NCBI GenBank assembly: GCA_964586155.1
Contig: CAZPHC010000023.1
Span: forward strand, 1-64,000
From: SXNM01 sp964586155
GTDB lineage: Bacteria; Myxococcota_A; UBA9042
Direction of reading: 5' to 3'
Length of the DNA stretch: 64,000 bases
Made by a program: the position numbers and the translations under genes. The first letter of the stretch is position 1; every line of letters begins with the position of its first letter. Below are positions 37,901-44,210 of the stretch, piece by piece. The notes under the pieces were generated by a model that made no database searches, was not told the origin of the DNA, and saw only the letters and a list, made by a program, of their open reading frames with translations.

Positions 37901-39290
37901 CACGAGCGCCTTCGGCCTGACGCGCTACATCCACCGCCGCGTCTACGTGGACGAGGCGATCGCTCCGACGGTCCGCTTCTCGCTGCTGTCCTCGATGGGC
38001 GCTGAGGAGTGCGTGGAGCTCTTCATCGACGAGGCCACGTCGGTGTGGAAGGCCTGCGGCAAGCACCAGGGCGTCTCGGCCGACGTGGGCGAGGACGTGA
38101 AGATCTCGCTCGCAGACTTCACCGGTCGTTGGGTCGACCTCGAGTTCCGCGTCACCGCGCAGCGAAAGACCGACGCCAAGGGGCAGATCACCATCCGCGA
38201 CGTGAAGATGGCGGGTGCCTGCGGTCCGGCCTGCCTCGGAGTCGGCATGGAGGCTCCGGCGGATCCGCTGCGGCCGCCGACCGTGACGCTGCAGAACCGC
38301 CTGCCGCAGCCGTGGAAGCGCGCAGCATCGGCGCCCGGCTACCTGGCGTGGAACGTGACCGACAAGGCTGCCCGCAACGGCAAGGCAAGCCTCGTCGCGA
38401 GCTACACGGGCGCGCCGTCTTCGGGCAAGGCCGAGACCGCGACCTTGACCATCCCCGGGGTCAACGTCACGACCGGCACGAAGCTCTCGTTTGCCCTGCA
38501 GGCCGTCGATCTCGGCGAGGCAGGCTGCACCAACGGCGACCGGATCGTGGTCAAGGTCGGTGCCGATGAGGTCTTCAAGGTCTGTGACACCGCCGCGAAC
38601 TGGAAGGTGCACGTCGTCGACCTGGCCCCCTACGTCAACAAGACCGTCACGATCACCTTCGAGGTCGAGTCCGCCAAGACGGCGAAGGCCAAGGGCAGCT
38701 TCCTGCTCGACGACATCATGCTGATGGGCGCGTGCAGCTACCTTTGCTACGAAGAGAACTTCGACTCGATGGGCAACCAGCTGACCTGGGTGTACGGCTC
38801 ATCCTTCAAGGACGGTGCGCCTGTCCCGACGCCGTTCACGGTGAAGCTCGACCAGACGCAAAAGGTGTCCGGCACCAGCTCGCTTCTGATCCAGACGCCG
38901 ACGACCCCCAAGGTCAACGACACCGCGATGGTTTCGCCCGTCTCCAGTGACGACTCGCCTTGGATCTACCTCGGTGTCGCGGGTGCCACGTTCGTCGCCC
39001 AGGTCAACGCCTTCATCGACCCTGAGCTCTGCCTTGCCGGAGCCAAGGATGGCGCGGTCGAGTTCACCTTCACGCTGCCCGCCGCGACGAACGGCTCGGC
39101 TGCCCAGTCGATCGCCTATGCCTCCGCCGGCGAGCTCTGCAAGTCGACGTCCGGATGGGCCAAGACCGCGATGCCGATGCTCTTCGACGACGGTGCCTCC
39201 TGGATGCAGCCGATGGTGCGCGCTCGCGTGACGAACACGATGAAGTCCGCCAAGGTCTACATCGACGACTACCAGCTCATCTGCAAGTAG
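31992..39290 (+). CDS. Giant cysteine-rich CDDG-repeat lipoprotein (2,432 aa)
   Basis: The signal peptide ends LLSALLLGAC, a canonical lipobox, followed by an acidic Ser/Thr/Asp spacer. Residues about 110-1880 are some fifty disulfide modules of the pattern CDDGxxCTxxDxC...GxC. A central subset (about 1,400-1,760) switches to CNADxNGCTxxDxC with a longer period. The remaining 520 residues, from CVNDDFTTTTTTNW near 1,915, form three related beta-rich modules of about 170 residues, the first two ending VKMAGAC and IMLMGAC and the last YQLICK. These look like jelly-roll carbohydrate- or ligand-binding domains. The overall picture is a long disulfide-stiffened stalk anchored by lipid and tipped with binding modules. 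The ATG at 31992 follows GGAAG and starts the signal peptide; an in-frame start at 31917 overlaps the candidate promoter. No catalytic motif is seen. Confidence 0.87.
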   Translation: MHSPDRLDAQFSFHRPYLGALRRGLFGTMLLSALLLGACGTEPDKGDTSGGADTSDEEDVDNEVAGSDTSVGVDVPTSDTAGGCDDPATDCPDLKPGKCERVVCEESACKLAPALAGTTCDDGKKCTSEDACDDKGVCDGKVTCPDADTCKEAFCSEVGECDYKNVPAAQKRPCDDDNKCTDNDICGFGTCNGSPIQVAVICNDNNSCTTDACDAKAGCTYTPKAKGEPCEDGDKCTSGDTCDDAGKCNAGTPVTCTPTGANSQCQKGVCDSTNGCVFTDQPDGVTCNDGSSCTSPDECKKGVCGGEKIAEAVPPNACVEITCEGTGTTPKLTTKNAPNGVSCSDGDSCTQNDKCNNGTCKGTATNCNDGNACTTDACDAATGVCKSTPVVDGAVCDDGSKCSTKDTCIKGECKGEDYKTSGLCDDGNSCTNDGCVPQSGCFSIAKNTGACDDGNKCTEADACVSGKCIGKDKLCNDNNPCTNDSCDKETGACTAKQFDGPCDDGNACTKNDTCAEGKCSGPQVDCDDKNTCSTDICDTVKGCQHLPKLGGTACDDGIGCTTNDKCDGGVCTGTNTCVACQSDVECAKFDDGNVCTGILKCVTTAKGKVCDVDQKSVITCPAPADPACGSALCDGNNGKCSVKNKPQGSPCNSANKCISQTACSADGKCVGEAVDCNDGNPCTDDSCDPAKGCVHVAKTDGTKCDDASECTPDETCKSGACIASKNLCGCTSDSECTKWDDGNLCNGIFACIANFCSKKPQSEIKCDASKDACKDNLCDPKLGTCGAVPKKEGTACNDGNECTIQEVCKSGLCKGNALDCVDSSPCTIDVCDTVFGCFNAPVDDGGPCDDGVLCTTSDKCKNGACAGVKKPCDDDNPCTVDVCDAKTGKCTALLDNSLTCDDGNPCTTDDKCKDGVCTAAGVKCDDGNPCTIDGCDGKGGCKNILETNKDCDDGNACTVIDRCDVTGKCVGKTKDCDDGNPCTTESCTKGVCAVAPDIGKACTDGNACTEKDACDNKGDCVASPVSCEDDNPCTKVAGPCSTVNGCTVVPDDGKACNDGSLCTINDKCSGGACQGLKLPCDDGNVCTNDSCDPKKGCVNAQNTCDDGNDCTFDKCDATKGCLSSALDGFQPCEDGDKCTEKGVCNGTKCQSKLVICDDKDPCTIDACKSDTGCTNLPNPNTQTTCDDGNTCTDDHCDGNGKCVGVDKLCDDENPCTQDVCDKIKGCTTNDLKDGTECDDGDYCSEKTICQGGLCSGGNFDKCGACPTGDDKECAIFDDNDLCNGRFVCKKKKSTDAGGLCYPQPDKVVCDTTSDTPCLKNLCGPSLGVCKMTQLVNGSACDDGVPCTVGDTCQNGSCKSGGTADCSSVKDACNDAGCIEDVQSPKGFSCVPLPKAGTITCNADDSGCTANDTCSNGSCKPGKAVDCSAVAGECELAACVKDGANGFTCKITPAKDGAACDDGQLCTTGDQCKTGKCQAGLGTYDCKDEVDSICAQPICDKTVNGGFGGCIGKPQNEGKTCNADDNGCTINDICVQGFCAPGAPVNCTEKSGACTIGACKSTGPSAFECVAAPVNESKPCEADNNGCTLDDHCDAGKCVPGKMKDCTALDGNAGCLVGTCESLSSSQGKCTAKPAKVGQPCNADSNGCTKDDACNVDGACLAGAAVNCLAQTSTCATGACASTGNNTYQCGGDPKADGTKCDADGNGCTIDDTCAGGKCIAGKAADCSKDDKSVCVIGSCNNKGSSQYLCEPAPQKDGTACDADKNGCTKNDACKLGFCEAGTLETCKELQSLCADAACQDKGGTNFQCAVTVKESYLPLAKTTECDPKAVAGEAGSCPTNYLCTVGDPADKTGVCSPKVLVSCTDGDACTDSDGCKDGKCVGYKDKDCDDQIDCTLDLCEKGTCKHQPIPGCGLCVNDDFTTTTTTNWVIKQTESYVTVARQPSQAPDGSTVGALVIKWDGSTFKFDANDTSAFGLTRYIHRRVYVDEAIAPTVRFSLLSSMGAEECVELFIDEATSVWKACGKHQGVSADVGEDVKISLADFTGRWVDLEFRVTAQRKTDAKGQITIRDVKMAGACGPACLGVGMEAPADPLRPPTVTLQNRLPQPWKRAASAPGYLAWNVTDKAARNGKASLVASYTGAPSSGKAETATLTIPGVNVTTGTKLSFALQAVDLGEAGCTNGDRIVVKVGADEVFKVCDTAANWKVHVVDLAPYVNKTVTITFEVESAKTAKAKGSFLLDDIMLMGACSYLCYEENFDSMGNQLTWVYGSSFKDGAPVPTPFTVKLDQTQKVSGTSSLLIQTPTTPKVNDTAMVSPVSSDDSPWIYLGVAGATFVAQVNAFIDPELCLAGAKDGAVEFTFTLPAATNGSAAQSIAYASAGELCKSTSGWAKTAMPMLFDDGASWMQPMVRARVTNTMKSAKVYIDDYQLICK
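32340..37720 (+). repeat. Array of about fifty degenerate Cys-rich coding repeats
   Basis: Units of roughly 30-45 codons recur with a near-invariant core TGCGACGACGGCAAC, often continued by CCCTGCACC. The high DNA similarity between units makes the array prone to recombination and to short-read misassembly. The same core appears in the divergent gene at 30.1-30.9 kb. Confidence 0.85.
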
Positions 39291-39311
39291 CCCGCGTCCG
39301 ACGACCGAGCC

Positions 39312-39339
39312 CGCTGGTGCGCGCAACTGCGCACCAGCG
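39312..39339 (+). terminator. Hairpin after the giant lipoprotein gene
   Basis: 11-bp perfect inverted repeat (39312-39322 and 39329-39339, loop GCAACT) lying 21 bases past the stop. There is no U-run, so termination strength is uncertain. Confidence 0.55.
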
Positions 39340-39440
39340 GCGCTCTGCGTGCGCGCCTGCCGCGCGTGGGCCGTCGCGTGTGGGCAGCGTCATCGCGACC
39401 GACAGGCGGGGCTGCCGTCGTCCGTGAGTCCGGGGGGCTG

Positions 39441-40187
39441 CTACTTCTGCCCGACGTCGAGCGCGGCTGAGCGAACCAGCTGCGACAGCACCGCGCACGC
39501 TTCGATCCGCGACATATCCGACTGCGCCAGGATCTGCTCGACCGTCCGTCGCCCGTCGACCAGACCCGCGATCCGGCGGATCTTCTCCATCGCGTAGTAG
39601 CCAGCCGGCATCCGCTGCTCGCTCTGGACCAACGCTGGGATCCGCGTGAACGGGCCGAACACGCCTTGGTAGTACTCGAGCAGCCGCGCCTCGTTGTGGT
39701 GCAGGAACGCCTCGATCTGCGGCGTCAGCGGCGCGACCACCACCAGTCGCTCGAGCGAGATCAGCGCGCCTTCGCGGTCGCCGATCTCGAACAGGGCACG
39801 CACGTCGTCGTACAGGCCGCCCGCCATGTGGCTGGGCATGATCGACTGCTTGTGCCGGATCCTGCGCTTCACTTCAGGGCCCGAGAGCACGATCGTCTCG
39901 GAGCTCGCGAGCTGCTCGAGGTTGCGCGACTCGGCGCGGACGAAGGCCTCGGCGACCGACTCGAGGTCCTCGTCGACCAACTCGAGCTCGTCCTCGCCGA
40001 CCAGCTCTGCGGCGAGCAGGCCGTCGAGCGCCTCGTCGAACTCGGCCAGCGCGGCGAGCAGGCCCGACACGCGCTCGTCGGCGGGCAGGCTCATCACGGC
40101 TTCGTGGCGCGCCAACGCCCACGCCGGCCCTTCGCTCGGGGCGAGCGGATCCGTCGGCGGGGGTGGGTCGAGATTCACGATCGACAT
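39441..40187 (-). CDS. Hypothetical acidic protein
   Basis: 248 aa, cytoplasmic by composition, with no signal peptide or membrane helix. The N-terminal 100 residues are acidic and helical (for example ELVDEDLESVAEAFVRAE). The middle has a helix-repeat look (DVRALFEIGDREGALISLERLVVVAP), similar in pattern to one or two TPR units. The C-terminal 60 residues (YYAMEKIRRIAGLVDGRRTV, then SRIEACAVLSQLVRS) have the spacing of a small winged-helix or helical domain found at the ends of various myxobacterial regulators. No name can be given. ATG at 40187 after AGAGGA. It is convergent with the giant lipoprotein gene and divergent from the pseudouridine synthase gene. Confidence 0.78.
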   Translation of the reverse strand: MSIVNLDPPPPTDPLAPSEGPAWALARHEAVMSLPADERVSGLLAALAEFDEALDGLLAAELVGEDELELVDEDLESVAEAFVRAESRNLEQLASSETIVLSGPEVKRRIRHKQSIMPSHMAGGLYDDVRALFEIGDREGALISLERLVVVAPLTPQIEAFLHHNEARLLEYYQGVFGPFTRIPALVQSEQRMPAGYYAMEKIRRIAGLVDGRRTVEQILAQSDMSRIEACAVLSQLVRSAALDVGQK

Positions 40188-40388
40188 GCACGTCCTCTCG
40201 GCCAGCGTCAGCGGCGAGCCAGCCTAGCGCAAATGCGCGCGCATCACCAGAAGGTCCGGGCCCGAGTTTGCGACGACGGCGCCGAGACCATGCAAACCGA
40301 CGCGCGGGCGCGGCTTCGCTCGACATGCGGCGCTGCGGGCGCAATGCTGCGCGCCGGCCGCACCAGGGTGTCGCGCCACGGAGGCAGG

Positions 40389-41390
40389 ATGTCGCGGCAG
40401 CAGCTGCAGGTTCCCGCAGAGCAGGAAGGTCAGCGGCTGGACCGCTTCCTCGCAGAGGCGGGCGCGATGAGCCGCGGGGCGGCACGGCGCCTGATCGAGG
40501 CCGGCTGCGTCCAGCTGGACGACAAGCGCGTCCGCACCCAGGCGCACCCCCTGGTCGCCGGCAGCACGCTCCGATGGTCCGAGCCCGTCGAGGCCACTGC
40601 GTCGGCCCCGCTCGATATCGTTCACGAAGACGCGGCGCTCTGGATCGTGTGCAAGCCGGCTGGCCTCGATACGGTGCCGCCGGCGCAGGGCGGGCCGAGC
40701 CTGCTCGACCTCGTGCGTGAGCGCCTGCGCCTCGAGGGCCGCCCGCAAGTCGCTGAATCGCATCGTCTGGACCGCGAGACCAGCGGTCTGCTGGTGTTCG
40801 GCCGCGACGCCGCCACGGTGTCCTGGCTTGGACGGGCCTTGCAGCGGCGGCAGATCGGCCGTGGCTACGTCGCGTTGATCCGCAGCTTGCGGCCACCCAC
40901 GGCGATGCGGATCGAGGCGCCGCTGCGCCAGGCGGCGCGTGGCGGCATGGAGATCCACCCGACCGGCACCTACGCCGCGACCCGGGTTGTGCCGCTGGCT
41001 TACGCGGCGGACGCGGGCCTTGCCCTGGTCGGCGTCACCCTGGAGACGGGGCGCACCCATCAGGCCCGCGTCCACCTGTCCTGGGCGCTCGGTCCGATCG
41101 TGGGCGATGCGCGCTACGGCGACGATCGGGCGAACCGCGGGGCCGAAGGCGACGACGCGGCGCGCGGCCTTCGCATCGGCCTGCACAGCGGCCGCGTCGG
41201 GCTGCGACATCCGCTCGACGGCACGCCACGGAGCTGGGCGCGCGCGCCGGATGCTGGGTTCTTCGCCCTCGCCGACGGCGCACCGGCGCTGCCCGCGCGC
41301 TGGGCCGACGCGCTGCGCGAGCTGGGGCGTGGCCCGTTCGAGCCTGGCCGCGCCGAAGCCGCGCTGCGGGGCGATGCGGCGATGGGGTGA
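40389..41390 (+). CDS. RluD-type RNA pseudouridine synthase with S4 domain
   Basis: 333 aa. It modifies uridines in large-subunit rRNA or tRNA. An S4 RNA-binding domain occupies about residues 12-75 (EGQRLDRFLAEAGAMSRGAA, then EAGCVQLDDKRV). The catalytic domain has IVCKPAGLDTVP and ESHRLDRETSGLLVFGR, with the catalytic Asp in RLDRETSG, and GRTHQARVHLSWALGPIVGD late in the domain. The ATG at 40389 follows GGAGG; the frame is open upstream but only as antisense to the neighbour. It is the second RluA-superfamily enzyme in the window, and this one has the S4 domain. RluC or RluD identity cannot be decided from sequence alone. Confidence 0.92.
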   Translation: MSRQQLQVPAEQEGQRLDRFLAEAGAMSRGAARRLIEAGCVQLDDKRVRTQAHPLVAGSTLRWSEPVEATASAPLDIVHEDAALWIVCKPAGLDTVPPAQGGPSLLDLVRERLRLEGRPQVAESHRLDRETSGLLVFGRDAATVSWLGRALQRRQIGRGYVALIRSLRPPTAMRIEAPLRQAARGGMEIHPTGTYAATRVVPLAYAADAGLALVGVTLETGRTHQARVHLSWALGPIVGDARYGDDRANRGAEGDDAARGLRIGLHSGRVGLRHPLDGTPRSWARAPDAGFFALADGAPALPARWADALRELGRGPFEPGRAEAALRGDAAMG

Positions 41391-41424
41391 CGGACGCCCC
41401 GGCGCCAGCGATCGCGACGCGGCG

Positions 41425-42348
41425 CTAGGCCTCGGCAGCCTGCGTCGCTGGCATCGGCGTCGGATCCAGCTCGCGCAAGAAGCGCCGCAGCCGCAGGGCA
41501 AGCAGCTCGGGCTGCTCCAAGGGCAAGAAGTGACCGCCGCCTGGGATGGTCCAGACCTCGCAGTCGCTGGCGGCCGCTGACGCGAGGCGCGCGACCATGG
41601 GTCCGGCCAGCGGGTCGCGCTCGCCGGCGATCCACAGGGAGGGCACGTCGACCTCGGGGCGCTGGGCCTCGCCGAGGTGATCGAGCAGCGCCGACCAGCT
41701 CGCGGCGGCGAAGCCGGCCTCCAGCGAGGCAAAATGGGCCAGGACCTCGCCGATGGCCCCGTCGTCCGCGTGCTCGCCGACCAGGCCCGTCAGCACCAGG
41801 CTGTTGAGCACCAGCCGTGAGCGCGCGCCTTCGGCGATCCAGCGGGGCAGGGCGATGCCGCGACCGACGGCGGCGCCGACCCCGAGCGCGATCGGGCCGG
41901 CGTCCGCGGCGCCCGAGAGCCATCGGCGGATCATGCGACCCACCGGTCCGCCCCAGACGCCCGCGATCGAGACGAACGCCGCCACCCGCGTCGGCGCGAG
42001 CGCCAGCAGCTGGGCGGCCACCGGCGCGCCCGTCGACCAGCCGATGATCGTCGCCCGGTCGGCGCCTGCAGCATCCAGGACCGCGAGGCCGTCGGCGGCG
42101 TGGCGCGCCAGATCGACCTCAGGGACGCCGTGGCGTCGCCGGCTGCCGCGCAGGTCCCAGCACAGCAGCTGCGCGTCGTCGCCGAGCGCGGCGCACAGCG
42201 GCGCCCAGACGTCGACATGGCCCAGCAGGCCACCGACGAACAGGACCACATGGGGGCCGTTGCCGGCACGAAGCGCGTGCAGCGTCTCGCCGTCGTCGGT
42301 CTCGACCCGCATGGCGGTCATGGCGGTCCTGGCCGTCGTCTTGGTCAT
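41425..42348 (-). CDS. Alpha/beta hydrolase
   Basis: 307 aa, cytoplasmic. The fold is shown by VVLFVGGLLGHVDVWAPL (oxyanion region), WDLRGSRRR, the nucleophile elbow GWSTG (Ser105), the acid-bearing loop AGERDPLAGP and the late GGGHFLPLEQPE with the catalytic His. All three triad residues are in place, so it should be an active esterase, lipase or related hydrolase. The substrate is unknown. Start at 42348, with GGGAG upstream; a Met at residue 13 is an alternative that keeps the whole domain. It lies 77 bases downstream of dtd on the same strand, so the two may share a transcript. Confidence 0.88.
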   Translation of the reverse strand: MTKTTARTAMTAMRVETDDGETLHALRAGNGPHVVLFVGGLLGHVDVWAPLCAALGDDAQLLCWDLRGSRRRHGVPEVDLARHAADGLAVLDAAGADRATIIGWSTGAPVAAQLLALAPTRVAAFVSIAGVWGGPVGRMIRRWLSGAADAGPIALGVGAAVGRGIALPRWIAEGARSRLVLNSLVLTGLVGEHADDGAIGEVLAHFASLEAGFAAASWSALLDHLGEAQRPEVDVPSLWIAGERDPLAGPMVARLASAAASDCEVWTIPGGGHFLPLEQPELLALRLRRFLRELDPTPMPATQAAEA

Positions 42349-42425
42349 CCTCGTCTCCCGTGCCTGCCTGGGCCGCGCGCCGACCGGTCGTCGTCCGGCG
42401 GTCCCAGGCGTCCGCGCTGTTGGCC

Positions 42426-42875
42426 TCAGAACACCTTCTGCGTGTCCAGCAGGATGGTCACCGGCCCGTCATTGAGCAAGCGCACCGCCATATCCGCACC
42501 AAAGACGCCTTGTTCGACGCGCAGGCCACGCGTGCGCAGCTCCCGGGCCACGACCTCGATCTGGACCCGCGCGCGCTCTGGCGCCATCGCGGCCATGAAC
42601 GACGGCCTCTTGCCCTTGCGTGCGTCGCCGTGGAGCGTGAACTGGCTGACCAGCAGGACGGCACCGCCGATCTGGCCGACGTCCAGGTTCATCTTGCCGG
42701 CCTCGTCCGAGAAGATGCGCAGTCCCGCGATCTTGTCGGCCATCGTCAGCGCGTCGCCGTCGCCGTCATCCTGGCCGGCCGAGACCAGGGCCAGCAAGCC
42801 CTGGCCGATCGCGCCGACGATGACGCCCTCGACCTCGACCGAGGCCTCGGTCACTCGCTGCACCACCGCTCGCAT
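42426..42875 (-). CDS. dtd: D-aminoacyl-tRNA deacylase
   Basis: 149 aa, the usual length. It hydrolyses D-amino acids (and Gly mis-charged on tRNA-Ala) from tRNA as a homodimer, protecting translation. Signature motifs are present: MRAVVQRVTEASVEV at the start, GGAVLLVSQFTLHGDARKGK (the SQFT motif binding the D-amino acid) followed by RPSF, and LLNDGPVTILLDT (the cross-subunit GlyPro motif). The longer in-frame N-terminus was rejected because the family starts exactly at MRAVVQRV, with a purine-rich GGGGGCGCG upstream of the ATG at 42875. It is divergent from the unknown gene at 42974. Confidence 0.96.
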   Translation of the reverse strand: MRAVVQRVTEASVEVEGVIVGAIGQGLLALVSAGQDDGDGDALTMADKIAGLRIFSDEAGKMNLDVGQIGGAVLLVSQFTLHGDARKGKRPSFMAAMAPERARVQIEVVARELRTRGLRVEQGVFGADMAVRLLNDGPVTILLDTQKVF

Positions 42876-42973
42876 CGCGCCCCCGGGTTGCTCGGCTGGC
42901 AGGCTTGCCGCCGACCCTTCCCGCCCTCCATACTCCAGGCATCCGGCCGCTGCCAAGGTCGCCCAGGAGCCGC

Positions 42974-44203
42974 ATGCCATTCGACCTCGAGCGAGCATCG
43001 CAGCGCATCCGTGCCTGTCACGACGATCTGTCGGCGTTCCGGGCGGTTTCGCTGGACCTGCTCTTCGCGACCGCCAGCGCCGTCAGCGAAGCCGCCGTCG
43101 CGCTCGAAGCCGGCGACGCCCTGGCGATCCGCGCCTCCGGGCCGGCCGCGCCCTCGATGCAGCCGCCGCGCGTGATCGTCGCGATCGACCTCGAGCCACC
43201 GCACCTCTCGTCGGTGCGCAGCGCGCTCGGGCCGGCGCGCTGGCCCGCGGCCTTGGCGTCGCTCGGCGGCCCGGAGGTGGCCATCGCCTGGGTCGCTGCC
43301 TTGCGCTCGTTGGCCGGTTCGGCCTCCCAGCGGCCCTGGCGCGCCCTGTACGTCCGCGGCCCGGCAGCCGGGCTGGCGTCATTCGTCGCCGCCGAGCTCG
43401 CCGACCTCGAAGCAGACGCCGAGATCATCCAGATCGTGCCGTCGATCCAAGAGGCGCTGGCTGCCGACCACGCGGACCCGCCTGGCGCCGAGCTCGGCCT
43501 GCCCGCGCTCGCCACGGGCGGCGCGATGGACCTGCTGACGCTGGATCTGCTGCGCCCGCGCAACGTCTGGCGCTTCCCGGCGTGCGACTCGACCTACGCC
43601 TTGACCGGCAGCCACTCGTGGCGCGAGTCCTTCCCGGCGCTGCGTGGCCTGCTGGCGTCGCTCGACAGCGACGTCGCTTGGACCCTGCACGACCTGCATT
43701 TCTACTTCGGCAGCAAGGCCCATTTCTCGGCGGTGTTGCGGACGGCAAGGCCGGTCGACGTCACGGCGCACGGGTTCACCACGCGCGAGGTCGACGCCGG
43801 CTCCCGCCTGATGTTCCCGGTCAACGACGCCCTGGCCACGTTGACCTCGCTCGGCTCCCGCGTCGGCGCGAGCTGGGCCGGCGCGCTGGCGCATCCCGTG
43901 CACCTGCACGCGCTGCCGGATGGCCTGCACGCCGCGATCGTGGTCCCCGCCGACGAGACGCCAAAGCTGCCCGAGAAGTTGGGCTCGATGGCGCTGCAAT
44001 GGGCCAGGTACCCCATGATCGCGGCCTCGACCGAGCGCACGACCGCCCTCGCCGTCGGCCCGTCCGAGCGACCAGGGCCCGTGGCGGCAGGGGTCGATTC
44101 GGCGCAGGCGCAGGTCTGGCAGGTTCCGGCACGATTGGACCACGACGTCCACGGCCTCGCGCGCGCGATCGACGCACAGCTCGCCGCCGATGCCGGTCGC
44201 TGA
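42974..44203 (+). CDS. Hypothetical protein of unknown function
   Basis: 409 aa, no signal peptide or membrane segment. It is rich in Ala and Leu with alternating beta/alpha pattern, for example PRVIVAIDLEPP, ALYVRGPAAGLASFVAAELA and AWTLHDLHFYFGSKAHFSAVLRTARPVDVTAH. No metal-binding, nucleotide-binding or catalytic signature was recognised. Several His occur in HDLHF, AHPVHLHALPDGLHA. The layout of a two-domain hydrolase without its active site is one possibility, but I cannot support it. ATG at 42974 after AGGAG. The following FAD dehydrogenase gene begins 7 bases after its stop, so they are probably cotranscribed. Confidence 0.78.
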   Translation: MPFDLERASQRIRACHDDLSAFRAVSLDLLFATASAVSEAAVALEAGDALAIRASGPAAPSMQPPRVIVAIDLEPPHLSSVRSALGPARWPAALASLGGPEVAIAWVAALRSLAGSASQRPWRALYVRGPAAGLASFVAAELADLEADAEIIQIVPSIQEALAADHADPPGAELGLPALATGGAMDLLTLDLLRPRNVWRFPACDSTYALTGSHSWRESFPALRGLLASLDSDVAWTLHDLHFYFGSKAHFSAVLRTARPVDVTAHGFTTREVDAGSRLMFPVNDALATLTSLGSRVGASWAGALAHPVHLHALPDGLHAAIVVPADETPKLPEKLGSMALQWARYPMIAASTERTTALAVGPSERPGPVAAGVDSAQAQVWQVPARLDHDVHGLARAIDAQLAADAGR

Positions 44204-44210
44204 GGCGTCG

